Positions 24,739 through 32,640 of a stretch of DNA of 41,869 nt are shown here, in pieces. Within the stretch, counting starts at the first letter, position 1, and each line of letters opens with the position of its first letter. Source of the stretch: a bacterium (GTDB lineage Bacteria > Oederibacteriota > CAKKQC01); assembly GCA_919901855.1 (NCBI GenBank), contig CAKKQC010000068.1, positions 1 to 41,869 of the forward strand, written 5' to 3'. Below the pieces are notes generated by a model. The model ran no database searches, was not told the DNA's origin, and saw only the letters and a list, made by a program, of their open reading frames with translations. A program made the position numbers and the translations under genes.

Positions 24739-25616
24739 CCTCCGAGCCGCTGGCGGAACTGGGCCGGCGCCTGCGCGCGGCGCGCGAAGGCAAGGGGTGG
24801 ACGCTCCAGCAGGCTTCGGAACGCACCCGGATCACGGCCAGAAACCTGGGCGCCATCGAGGCGGGGGATCTGTCGAAGTTCCCGGCCGCCGTCTATGTCC
24901 GGGGTTTCGTGCGGAGCTACGCCAACGCGCTGGACCTGGCCGAAGACGAGGAGCTCAAGTTCCTGGACGCCGCGGGATTCACGGCGCCGAGCGCGGCGGT
25001 GTCGAGGCCCGGGGTGCCCGGCGTCGAGCCCCTGCAGGCCGACGGGGAGGGCGCGGAGGCTCCGGAGGCGTGGGAACGTTTCATCCCGACCCCCCGGACG
25101 ATCCTGGCGGGCGGCGCCGTCATCCTGATCGTCGTGGTCGCGGGGGTGGGGGTTCGGGCTCTGGTGCGGTGGATGCACCCGGCCACCGAAGGCCCCGTAC
25201 CGCCTTCGCCGTTCCAACAGGCGGCGCCGCTTCCCGCTCGCGTTCCTGCGGCGAAGACGGAGACTGCGCCGGCCGTCGCCGCCCCGTCGCCCGCGGTCGC
25301 GCCCGCGCGGCCGGGGGCGACGGCCCTGCCCGTCGGAGTCGTGCTCTCCGTGACTGCCCACGCGCTCTGCGAGATGCAGTACCAGCCCGACGCCCAGCGT
25401 GCCCGGTGGATGACGCTGAAGCCGGGGGAGTCGACGGTGCTCAAGGCCAGGACCCAGCTCCGGCTGCTGATCGGCAATCCGTCCGGGGTCGAGATGTCGA
25501 CGCCGCAGGGACCTGTCCCTCTGCCGAAGAAGTCGTCCCGGGCCGAGCATCTGCTCATCACGGCTGCGGGCGTTCAGAAGCTGGCGCTGCCCGTCTTGTC
25601 GTCGACGGTCCAATGA
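24735..25616 (+). CDS. RodZ-like helix-turn-helix membrane protein
   Basis: A 293-residue protein. The N-terminal Xre-type HTH (LGRRLRAAREGKGWTLQQAS...ARNLGAIEAGDLSKFP) is followed by VYVRGFVRSYANALDL, typical of RodZ. A single transmembrane helix (about 118-140), a Pro/Ala linker, and a periplasmic DUF4115-like beta domain (about 195-290) come next. RodZ anchors MreB and helps rod-shape maintenance. The GTG start overlaps the LolA stop. Its end overlaps the GAF-ANTAR gene by ATGA, so five functions share one coupled transcript. Confidence 0.82.
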   Translation: MTSEPLAELGRRLRAAREGKGWTLQQASERTRITARNLGAIEAGDLSKFPAAVYVRGFVRSYANALDLAEDEELKFLDAAGFTAPSAAVSRPGVPGVEPLQADGEGAEAPEAWERFIPTPRTILAGGAVILIVVVAGVGVRALVRWMHPATEGPVPPSPFQQAAPLPARVPAAKTETAPAVAAPSPAVAPARPGATALPVGVVLSVTAHALCEMQYQPDAQRARWMTLKPGESTVLKARTQLRLLIGNPSGVEMSTPQGPVPLPKKSSRAEHLLITAAGVQKLALPVLSSTVQ

Positions 25617-26875
25617 CGGGCAAGGGGGCCCGTGGCAGGCGCCCCGCTTCCGGCGGGGAACAGGAGGAATTGCGCGCCTTGCGGCGCCGCCTGGACATCC
25701 TCCAGCAGGCCACGCGCACGATTTGGGGAACGCTCGACGTCGAGCTGGTGCTCAAGCACATTATCGAGGTGACGAAGGAGGTCGCGGAGGCGGATGCCGT
25801 GCTCCTCTATCTCCTGGATCCGGACGGCGAGCACCTGGTGCTGCGGGCCTCGTCCGCGGCCCATCCGGACCTGGTCGGCAATCTGCGGCTCAAGGTCGGC
25901 GAGGGCGTGACGGGATGGGCCGCAAGGGCGAAGGAACCCGTGGCCATCGCCGAGCACGCGCGGAAGGACAAACGATTCAAGTTCTTCCCGGGCCTGCCCG
26001 AGGACGAGAGCGAGGCATTCCTGGCCGTCCCCATCCTGCGGCGCGGCAAACTGGTTGGAGTCGTTAATTCACATCGGAGAAGGGCGCACGCCTGGGACGC
26101 CGACACGATCGACCTGATTGCGACGATCACCCAGCAGGTGGGTGGAGCCATCGAGAACGCGCTCCTCTACGAAGAGACGCGGAAGCGTGCCGAGCAGCTC
26201 GACATGATCTCGAAACTCAGCGGGGCCGTGGTTTCGGGGAGCTATCTCGACGAGATCCTGCAGCTCATCGTCTCGCTCACGGCCAACCAGATGCGCTCGA
26301 GGATCTGCTCCCTCATGCTTCTGAACGAGGAGGCGGGCGAGCTCGTGATTGCGGCCACCCAGAGCCTTTCGGAGGGGTACCGGAACAAGCCGCCGATCAA
26401 GGTGGGGCAGAGCATCAGCGGGCTGGCGGTCCGGGACCGCAAGCCCCTCGTCGTCAGCGACGTTCAGGCCGACGCGAGGTACGCGTATCCGGACGTGGCG
26501 AAAGCCGAGGGCCTCCGGTCACTCCTGTGCGTTCCCATGATGATCCAGGACCGGTCGCTGGGGGTCCTGAACGTCTACACCACCGAGCTGCGCCGGTTCT
26601 CGGCCGAGGATGTCCAGCTCCTGCAGACAATAGCGAACCAGGCGGCCGTCGCCATCCAGAACACGCGCCTGCTGACCGAAACGCTGAAGATGCGCGAGGC
26701 CCTCGAGTCCCGCAAGATCATCGAGCGCGCGAAGGGGATCCTCCAGCGCGAGATGGGGCTCACCGAGGACAAGGCGTTCCGCCTGCTCCAGAAGAAGAGC
26801 ATGGACTCGTGCAAGCCCATGAAGGAGATTGCCGAGGCCATCATCCTGTCCGCGGAGATGCGCGGCGGCAAATAG
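25613..26875 (+). CDS. GAF-GAF-ANTAR putative antitermination regulator
   Basis: A 420-residue protein. After a short coiled coil come two GAF domains (about 50-190 and 205-355) and then a C-terminal ANTAR helix bundle (about 360-420) with the signature ESRKIIERAKGILQREMGLTEDKAFRLLQKKSMD. ANTAR domains bind paired RNA hairpins to prevent termination, usually under control of a sensor domain or kinase. ATG 25613 overlaps the RodZ-like stop. The tmRNA gene begins 18 bp after its stop. Its RNA target is not evident in the window. Function as an RNA-binding sensor is known of the family; the ligand is unknown. Confidence 0.88.
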   Translation: MTGKGARGRRPASGGEQEELRALRRRLDILQQATRTIWGTLDVELVLKHIIEVTKEVAEADAVLLYLLDPDGEHLVLRASSAAHPDLVGNLRLKVGEGVTGWAARAKEPVAIAEHARKDKRFKFFPGLPEDESEAFLAVPILRRGKLVGVVNSHRRRAHAWDADTIDLIATITQQVGGAIENALLYEETRKRAEQLDMISKLSGAVVSGSYLDEILQLIVSLTANQMRSRICSLMLLNEEAGELVIAATQSLSEGYRNKPPIKVGQSISGLAVRDRKPLVVSDVQADARYAYPDVAKAEGLRSLLCVPMMIQDRSLGVLNVYTTELRRFSAEDVQLLQTIANQAAVAIQNTRLLTETLKMREALESRKIIERAKGILQREMGLTEDKAFRLLQKKSMDSCKPMKEIAEAIILSAEMRGGK

Positions 26876-26878
26876 CTG

Positions 26879-26884
26879 TATACT
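26879..26884 (+). promoter_or_regulatory. -10 box of the tmRNA gene
   Basis: TATACT lies 9 bp before the mature tmRNA 5' end, just after the GAF-ANTAR stop. The -35 at 18-bp spacing (GAGATG) is poor. Confidence 0.5.
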
Positions 26885-26893
26885 GGTGTTGTT

Positions 26894-27249
26894 GGGGGCG
26901 AAAAGGTCTCGACGGGGGCGCTGAACCCGTGTGGGGCAAGCCGAGGTCCGTTCCACCTCGTAAAACAGAGCGGAAACAAACAACTAGCTGAACCACAGCT
27001 GGCTTTCGCGGCGGCTTGACCGCTGCGCGCTCGTCCGCCCTCGCCTAGAGGGCGGGGATCGAGTGTCATAACCTAGGCTAGGCCCGGGCGAGTGCTCCTC
27101 GCGTCCGGGATGAACTTCCAAAACGGAGCTAGCGACCTGTCCTCCTGCCCGGGGGATCAGACGGGGGGCGAATCACCAATCTCGGGCTACGCTTGTAGAT
27201 CCGCCGGGGGACGTACTCTCGGACACCGGTTCGATTCCGGTCGCCTCCA
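26894..27249 (+). ncRNA. ssrA: tmRNA (transfer-messenger RNA)
   Basis: This RNA rescues stalled ribosomes and tags the nascent protein for proteolysis. The 5' end GGGGGCG pairs with CGCCTCC at the 3' end, with discriminator A and no encoded CCA. GGTCTCGACGGGGG near the 5' end and GACACCGGTTCGATTCCGGTC near the 3' end are the hallmark tRNA-like parts. The tag frame probably resumes at GGA (26972) and ends at TGA (27017-27019), giving GNKQLAEPQLAFAAA. The end is AFAAA rather than the usual ALAA. The long GC-rich middle would hold the pseudoknots. Confidence 0.95.
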
Positions 27250-27359
27250 TGTTCTCTTGGTACGTAGTGTCCTCGCACTTCCGCTACGCCTCAGGCGGAT
27301 CGGCCTCCGAGCTCCGCGTCAACCTTGATCGACTGCCGGAGAGCCCCCAGGCGGTGGGG

Positions 27360-28331
27360 CTACTTCACCTGCTTGTTGATCTTGCCGAAGAGGGAGCCGG
27401 CCTTGGCGTGGACGGGGCGGGTCAGGGGCGGCATCTCGGAGGCGGCGACGGCCGCCTCGAGGTGCGCGGGATTCGTGGTGCCCACCAGCGCGCAGGATAC
27501 TTCCCGGTGGTCCAGGACGTACCGGATCGCGGCCTGCGGGAGGGTCGCCTGGGTTCCCGCGGCAAGAGCGCCGTCCGTCAGGAAGTCGAGGAGTGCGGGG
27601 TCGTCGTAGGGGGCTCCGGCCGGGAGCTGGTTCTCGGCCTGCAGGCGCCGGATGTTCTCGGAGGCCGATTCCCGGCTCACGAGCCCCGACCCCGGAGTCG
27701 GGGGCTGGTTCAGGGGCATCATCACGAGGACGCCCGCGTCCGCCTGGTGCGCGAGCGGGAAGATGCCCAGCGCCGCGTTCTGGAGGAACACGTTGTGGGT
27801 CACCATGACGGAGTCGAAGAAGCGCATGGGAAGCGCGGTCTGGAGCATCGTATGCTGGCCGTCGAGCTCGGTCGCCTCGCTCACCGCCAGGTACCGGACC
27901 TTGCCCTCGGTCTGGAGGCGCCGCATGACGCGGGCGACGTCCGAGACCAGGAGCCGCCGGATGTCGTCCGCGGTGTGCACCCAGTGCAGGTGGATGAGGT
28001 CCACGTAGGTTGTCTTCATCCGCTCGAGGCTGCGGGCGAGGCTCTTCGCGAAATCGTCGCCGGACAGGTTCAGGGCGTCCCCCTCGCCGTACGGATAGTA
28101 CTTGGTGGAGAGGATGACCTGCTCGCGGGGGAGACCCTCGAGGGCGATCCCGACGGTTTCCTCGCTGGCCCCGTAGCCCGGGGCGGTGTCGATGAGGGTG
28201 ACGCCGAGTTCGACGGCCCGGCGGATGACCGCGATGTGGGCGTCGCGGCGGGTGGCGTCCTGGAAGGAGTACCCCCCAACCCCGATCTCGGGGACGGGCA
28301 AACCGGTGCGACCAAGGCGGCGCGTTTTCAT
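27360..28331 (-). CDS. Aldo/keto reductase
   Basis: An NAD(P)H-dependent oxidoreductase with a TIM barrel, 323 residues from the chosen start. The catalytic tetrad is visible: Asp and Tyr in LIDTAPGYG, Lys in LSTKYYP, and His in IHLHWVH. ATG 28331 begins MKTRRLGRTGLPVPEIG, the standard family N-terminus, and has GAGG close before it; an upstream GTG would add six unlikely residues. The substrate is unknown. It is transcribed away from the TPR gene, with only about 100 bp between the two starts. Confidence 0.88.
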   Translation of the reverse strand: MKTRRLGRTGLPVPEIGVGGYSFQDATRRDAHIAVIRRAVELGVTLIDTAPGYGASEETVGIALEGLPREQVILSTKYYPYGEGDALNLSGDDFAKSLARSLERMKTTYVDLIHLHWVHTADDIRRLLVSDVARVMRRLQTEGKVRYLAVSEATELDGQHTMLQTALPMRFFDSVMVTHNVFLQNAALGIFPLAHQADAGVLVMMPLNQPPTPGSGLVSRESASENIRRLQAENQLPAGAPYDDPALLDFLTDGALAAGTQATLPQAAIRYVLDHREVSCALVGTTNPAHLEAAVAASEMPPLTRPVHAKAGSLFGKINKQVK

Positions 28332-28378
28332 ATGCCTCGGTTGTACCACAAAAGGCGGCGTTTACGGACCCGTATCAC

Positions 28379-28408
28379 TTGAAGGGGCGGAAACCCCTGT
28401 GTTAGGTT
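28379..28408 (+). promoter_or_regulatory. Promoter of the TPR-GspE operon
   Basis: TTGAAG (28379-28384) and TAGGTT (28403-28408) are 18 bp apart with TGT before the -10. The spacer holds AGGGG-cggaaa-CCCCT (28383-28398), a possible operator. Confidence 0.55.
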
Positions 28409-28433
28409 AGAAAGGCCCCAACGGGCACAACCT

Positions 28434-29456
28434 ATGGCACTGTTCAAGACCGACGCGGAGAAGAAGAAAGAGTACCTCGATGAGGCGATGAAGCTCGCCG
28501 ACAAGGGCGAGGCCGAAGGCGAGAAGGCGATCGCCATCCTCGAGAAGGCGAGGGCACTCGACGAGCGCGATATCCAGGTGTGGCTCCACTTCGGCTATGT
28601 GTATGTCGCGATCGGGAAGACCACCGAGGCGATCAAGGCGTTCAAGAAGGCGACCGAGATCGATCCCGCCAACCTCGACGCCCTGAACAACATCGGGCTG
28701 GCCTACGCCAAGGCCGAACAGTACAACGCGGCGGTCTGGGCATTCAACGGCGCCATCTCGAAGCACCCGAAGGCCGCGATCCTCTTCAACAACCTCGGGA
28801 ACGTGTACTTCGACAAGGGGCTCTACTTCGAGGCCATGCAGGAATTCCGGAAGGCCATCGCCCTCGACCCGTCCTACACGGACGCCTACCATCACCTCGG
28901 CATCACGGGTTCGGGAACGGAATCGGAGGAAGAGGCGCTCGTCAAGTTCGAGGAGGCGATGAAGAAGGGCCTGAACAAGGCGAAGGCGCACCACGACCTT
29001 GGTGTCACGCACATGGACAAGGGCATGTACGACAAGGCCGCAGCGTCGTTCGAGGAAGCCATCAAGATCGACCCGAAGTTCTCGAGCGCGTTCTCGTACC
29101 TGGCCGAGGTTTACGAGGAGAAGGGCCTGCTCGACAAGGCCCTCACGGCGCTGGCCAAGGTCTCGGAGCTCAATCCCCGGAGCGCGAAGGCGTACAACCG
29201 GCTCGGGCTCTTCCTGCACAAGCACGGGAAGACGAAGGAAGCCGTGGAGACCCTGCGGAAGGCGGTCGCCATGGACTCCTCGTACGCCAACGCGCACTAC
29301 GCGCTGGGGCAGGCCTTCGAGGGGCGCGGGTATGCGGATCGCGCCATCAAGGAGTACGAAATCCACATCATGATCAACGAGTCCGGCTGGACCGTGGACG
29401 ACGCGAAGTCGCGCGTCGAGCGCCTCAAGGCCCAGGTCGCGGCGTCGGGGAAGTAG
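28434..29456 (+). CDS. Tetratricopeptide-repeat protein
   Basis: A 340-residue soluble protein made almost entirely of about eight TPR units, for example WLHFGYVYVAIGKTTEAIKAFKKATEIDP and LFNNLGNVYFDKGLYFEAM. No signal peptide is seen, so it is likely cytoplasmic. TPRs form a superhelix for protein binding. It ends four bases before the GspE/PilB ATPase, which suggests it helps assemble or regulate that machine. Specific partners are unknown. Confidence 0.88.
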   Translation: MALFKTDAEKKKEYLDEAMKLADKGEAEGEKAIAILEKARALDERDIQVWLHFGYVYVAIGKTTEAIKAFKKATEIDPANLDALNNIGLAYAKAEQYNAAVWAFNGAISKHPKAAILFNNLGNVYFDKGLYFEAMQEFRKAIALDPSYTDAYHHLGITGSGTESEEEALVKFEEAMKKGLNKAKAHHDLGVTHMDKGMYDKAAASFEEAIKIDPKFSSAFSYLAEVYEEKGLLDKALTALAKVSELNPRSAKAYNRLGLFLHKHGKTKEAVETLRKAVAMDSSYANAHYALGQAFEGRGYADRAIKEYEIHIMINESGWTVDDAKSRVERLKAQVAASGK

Positions 29457-29460
29457 GGGA

Positions 29461-31287
29461 ATGCCGCCTCCGATCAAGACCGTCGACGCCCTGCTCGTGG
29501 AAAAGGGCATGCTGACGGCGGAGCAGGCCGAGGCGGCGAGGAGCGACGCGGGGTCGAACGGTGGCAACATCGCCGCGGCCATCGTCCGGCTCAAACAGCT
29601 TCCCGAGGATGCGGTGGGCAAGGCGATCGCCGAGCTCCGGGGCACGCGGTTCGTGGACGTGACCACCCTCAAGCAGGAGGTCATGGAACAGCTCGCGAAA
29701 CTGGTGCCGGGGGATATCGCCCACAAGTATCGTGCGATCCCGGTGGGCAAGAAGTTCGCCAAGTTCACCTTCGCGGTCGGGGATCCCCTCGAGCCCGCTC
29801 TTATCAATCTCAATGCCGATTTCTTCCGGGGCAAGGCGGGGGAGATCGAATACTGGGTCAGCGGACCGCTCATGATCGAGGATGCGCTGGCCAAATACTT
29901 CCCCGGCGGACCCGGCAAGAAGGCGTCGGCGGCGGCGGCCGCCGCGGCCGCGGGAGCGGCCGCGGGGTCCGGGCTGGATGCGGCGATGGGGGAGCTGGGG
30001 GCCATGAAGCTCGCGGACGGTCCCGACGGCGGATCGCCGGACATGAACATCGAGGTCGTGGAAGAAGCCAAGGATGCGGACAGCGACGAGAAGGTCGACG
30101 AGGCTCCCGTCGTCCAGCTGGTGAACAAGATCATTTTCGAGGCGGTGGAGCGCGGCGCGTCCGACATCCACCTCGACCCGCAGGAGCAGGGGATCGTGCT
30201 GCGGTACCGCATCGACGGCGTCCTGCACGACGTGTCCATGATCCCGAAGCAGTGGAAGAGGGCGCTGGCCGCGGTCATCAAGGTCAAGACGAAGCAGATG
30301 AAGATCGAGGAGCGGCGCCGGCCGCAGGACGCGAAGATAAAGATCAAGGTGCCCTCGCGCGACAAGCCCATCGACCTGCGCGTCTCGACCCTGCCCATCG
30401 TCTGGGGCGAGAAGATCGTCATGCGTATCCTGGACAGCGGGCATCTGTTCACCCTGCCGGAGCTGGGGATGGAGCCCGAGGAGCTGGCGAAGCTCGAGAA
30501 GGCGATCCACATGCCGCAGGGCCTGGTCCTCGTGACGGGCCCGACCGGCAGCGGCAAGACCAACACGCTCTACTCCGCGATCAACGCGATCAACTCGCGC
30601 GACAAGAACATCATGACGGCGGAGAACCCGGTCGAGTTCCAGCTCGTGGGCATCAACCAGGTCCAGATCGTGCCGGAAGCGGGGATGACGTTCCCGGCCG
30701 CGCTCAAGGCCTTCCTGCGGCAGGATCCGAACATCATCCTGGTCGGCGAGGTCCGGGACTTCGAGGAGGTGGACATCGCGGTCAAGGCCGCCATGACCGG
30801 CCACCTGGTGCTGTCGACCCTGCACACGAACGACGCGCCCTCGACCGTGACGCGTCTCCTCGACATCCGGGATCCCATCAGCGGGGCGGGCACTGACCCC
30901 GGCATCATCGCGTCCGCGCTCACGATCGTGATCGCCCAGCGTCTCATGCGGCGGGTCTGCAAGAAGTGCAAGAAGGAGTATACGTACCCGCCCGAGGAGT
31001 TCCGGAGGTTTGGCCTGGATCCCAAGGACTTCGAGGGTGTCCAGCTCTACAAGGGCGAGGGGTGCACGGTCTGCGGGAAGAGCGGGTACAAGGGCCGGGT
31101 CGGCATCTACGAGGTCATGGACATGAGCCGGGGGCTGCGCGACCTGGTCATGGGCCGGGCGGACGCGAACAAGCTGCGCGACCAGGCCCTCAAGGAAGGC
31201 ATGAGCACGCTCCGGATGAGCGCCATCAAGAAGGCCAAGGCAGGCGTCTCCACGCTGGAAGAGGTCAACGAGGCCACAATCGAATAA
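29461..31287 (+). CDS. GspE/PilB-type secretion or pilus assembly ATPase
   Basis: A 608-residue hexameric ATPase that powers type II secretion or type IV pilus extension at the inner membrane. The N-terminal MshEN-like domain (about 1-150) is followed by an Ala-rich linker, then the catalytic core with Walker A GPTGSGKT (360-367), Walker B ILVGEVRD, and a His box STLHTNDAPS. A zinc knuckle has Cys500, Cys503, Cys535 and Cys538, as in GspE/PilB. The TPR gene lies upstream by four bases. No pilin, secretin or GspF gene is in the window, so which system it serves is open. Confidence 0.9.
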   Translation: MPPPIKTVDALLVEKGMLTAEQAEAARSDAGSNGGNIAAAIVRLKQLPEDAVGKAIAELRGTRFVDVTTLKQEVMEQLAKLVPGDIAHKYRAIPVGKKFAKFTFAVGDPLEPALINLNADFFRGKAGEIEYWVSGPLMIEDALAKYFPGGPGKKASAAAAAAAAGAAAGSGLDAAMGELGAMKLADGPDGGSPDMNIEVVEEAKDADSDEKVDEAPVVQLVNKIIFEAVERGASDIHLDPQEQGIVLRYRIDGVLHDVSMIPKQWKRALAAVIKVKTKQMKIEERRRPQDAKIKIKVPSRDKPIDLRVSTLPIVWGEKIVMRILDSGHLFTLPELGMEPEELAKLEKAIHMPQGLVLVTGPTGSGKTNTLYSAINAINSRDKNIMTAENPVEFQLVGINQVQIVPEAGMTFPAALKAFLRQDPNIILVGEVRDFEEVDIAVKAAMTGHLVLSTLHTNDAPSTVTRLLDIRDPISGAGTDPGIIASALTIVIAQRLMRRVCKKCKKEYTYPPEEFRRFGLDPKDFEGVQLYKGEGCTVCGKSGYKGRVGIYEVMDMSRGLRDLVMGRADANKLRDQALKEGMSTLRMSAIKKAKAGVSTLEEVNEATIE

Positions 31288-31304
31288 CGGCCTTGGCCCC
31301 CCCG

Positions 31305-31334
31305 TTGAACGCCGGGGCGGGGGTATGCTAGCCT
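31305..31334 (+). promoter_or_regulatory. Promoter of the cyclic-nucleotide-binding protein gene
   Basis: TTGAAC (31305-31310) and TAGCCT (31329-31334) are 18 bp apart with TGC before the -10. The C-run/G-run hairpin at about 31296-31323 overlaps the -35 and spacer and could end the upstream transcript, though no T run follows. Confidence 0.6.
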
Positions 31335-31376
31335 GTTGGCTGTCCTGACCGTGTACCGAGGAACGGAGGAGGCATC

Positions 31377-31832
31377 ATGGGCATTGCGGATTTTCTGGCG
31401 GAGTACAAGACGTTCGGCAGCTTCGACGAGACGGACCTGGGGGTCCTCTCGGAGGAGTGCACCGAGGCCGGGTTCAAGAAGGACGAGACGGTCTTCCCGG
31501 AGGAGTCTCCGGGCGACAAGATGTACATCATCCGCCAGGGCTCCGTTAAGGTCTTCAAGAAGATCAAGAACAACGAAACGACCCTCGCCATCGTGAACCC
31601 GGGGGAGTTCTTCGGGGAGATGGCGCTCCTGGACGGCGGCCCCCGTTCCGCCGCCGCGAAGGCCATCGAGGACGTCAAGGCGCTCACGATCTCGACGAAG
31701 AACTTCGAATCCCTCCGCGAGAAGAGTCCCCAGGTCGCCCTGCGGATCATGGACGTCCTGGTGCGGACGCTTTCCACGCGCTTGCGCCAAGCGAACAAGA
31801 ACCTGGAAGTCATCTCGTTCTGGATCGACTGA
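31377..31832 (+). CDS. Cyclic nucleotide-binding domain protein
   Basis: A 151-residue protein that is a single CAP/CRP-type sensor domain with no DNA-binding domain. GDKMYIIRQGSVKVFKK and the phosphate-binding cassette PGEFFGEMALLDGGPRSAAAKA (Glu and Arg kept) suggest that cAMP or cGMP binding is possible. ATG 31377 has GGAGGAGG before it. Lone CNMP domains act as adaptors; the neighbouring GspE ATPase may be the partner, but it has its own promoter. Confidence 0.85.
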   Translation: MGIADFLAEYKTFGSFDETDLGVLSEECTEAGFKKDETVFPEESPGDKMYIIRQGSVKVFKKIKNNETTLAIVNPGEFFGEMALLDGGPRSAAAKAIEDVKALTISTKNFESLREKSPQVALRIMDVLVRTLSTRLRQANKNLEVISFWID

Positions 31833-31842
31833 TTTAGCCAGC

Positions 31843-32595
31843 TTGATCCAGGCGCTAACGCTCGACGCCGGCGGCACCCTTTTCCATCCCTCCCGTCCCG
31901 CCGGACTGGTCTATTCCGAGGTCGCCTCGCGCTGGGGCTGCCGGGTGGATCCAGCCACCGTGCAGGAGCGGTTCGCCGCCGCCTGGAAGACCTGGAGCCG
32001 GACCGACCCGGGCCGGACGACTGTCGCGACACCGGAGGAAGAGCGGGCGTGGTGGAAGGCGCTCGTGGCTGAGGTGTTCCGGGGGTGCGGGACATTCGCG
32101 GACTTCGACGGGTTCTTCGACGAGCTGTTCGTCGCGTTCGCGTCCCCCGATGCCTGGTCCCTGTACCCGGAGGTCAAGGCCACGCTGGACCGTCTGCATG
32201 CCGCCCACGTGCCGCTCGCGATCGTGTCCAACTGGGACCCGCGGTTGGAACTGCTGTGCGACCGGCTGGGCCTCTCCGGCTACTTCACCGTGATTCTGGC
32301 GTCGGGGCGCGTGGGCATATCGAAGCCGGATCCCCGCATCTTCGCGGAAGCGGTCGAGCGCCTCGGAGTGGCTGCGCGGGAGGCAGCGCACATCGGTGAC
32401 AGCCTCCGCGACGACGTCCATGGCGCCCTTGGCGCCGGGCTGCAAGCCGTCTGGTTGAGGCGCTCGTCGGAGGGAATGGAGGGACCGCCGGTTCCGCAGG
32501 CGGTGGGGCGCGAACCCGACCCGGAGGACGCGGCGCCGCGAGGCGTGGCCGTTGCCGCCCTCCTTGATGAAGCCGTGAAGCTGGTGGTATCCTGA
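31843..32595 (+). CDS. HAD-superfamily hydrolase
   Basis: A 250-residue haloacid dehalogenase-like phosphatase of subfamily IA. Motif I is LDAGGTL (nucleophile Asp8; the second Asp of DxD is Gly, as in HDHD3-like members). Motif II is AIVSNWDPR, motif III is SKPDPRIF, and motif IV is HIGDSLRDDVHGA. The start appears to be TTG 31843, 10 bp after the upstream stop; no better start is seen. A polar stretch of about 30 residues (RSSEGMEGPPVPQAVGREPD) near the C-terminus is unusual for the fold. The bioU promoter lies in its last codons. Substrate unknown. Confidence 0.82.
   Translation: MIQALTLDAGGTLFHPSRPAGLVYSEVASRWGCRVDPATVQERFAAAWKTWSRTDPGRTTVATPEEERAWWKALVAEVFRGCGTFADFDGFFDELFVAFASPDAWSLYPEVKATLDRLHAAHVPLAIVSNWDPRLELLCDRLGLSGYFTVILASGRVGISKPDPRIFAEAVERLGVAAREAAHIGDSLRDDVHGALGAGLQAVWLRRSSEGMEGPPVPQAVGREPDPEDAAPRGVAVAALLDEAVKLVVS
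32564..32593 (+). promoter_or_regulatory. Promoter of the biotin operon
   Basis: TTGATG (32564-32569) and TATCCT (32588-32593) are 18 bp apart with TGG before the -10, inside the end of the HAD gene. The predicted leader of about 40 bases carries AAGGAGG before the GTG of bioU. No clear BirA operator was found. Confidence 0.6.
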
Positions 32596-32640
32596 ACGCC
32601 GTCCGCAGATGTCGGCAACCAACCAAGGAGGACTGAACTC

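Noticed and set aside
27092-27328. 78-codon frame within and after the tmRNA
   Set aside because: Lies in the structured RNA; no ribosome site or family match.
27249-28382. 377-codon plus-strand frame after the tmRNA
   Set aside because: Antisense to the aldo/keto reductase, whose catalytic tetrad is intact.
32455-32520. Hairpin ACCGCC/GGCGGT within the HAD gene
   Set aside because: Encodes an odd polar stretch, but lacks the loop motif and second hairpin of the repeat family.
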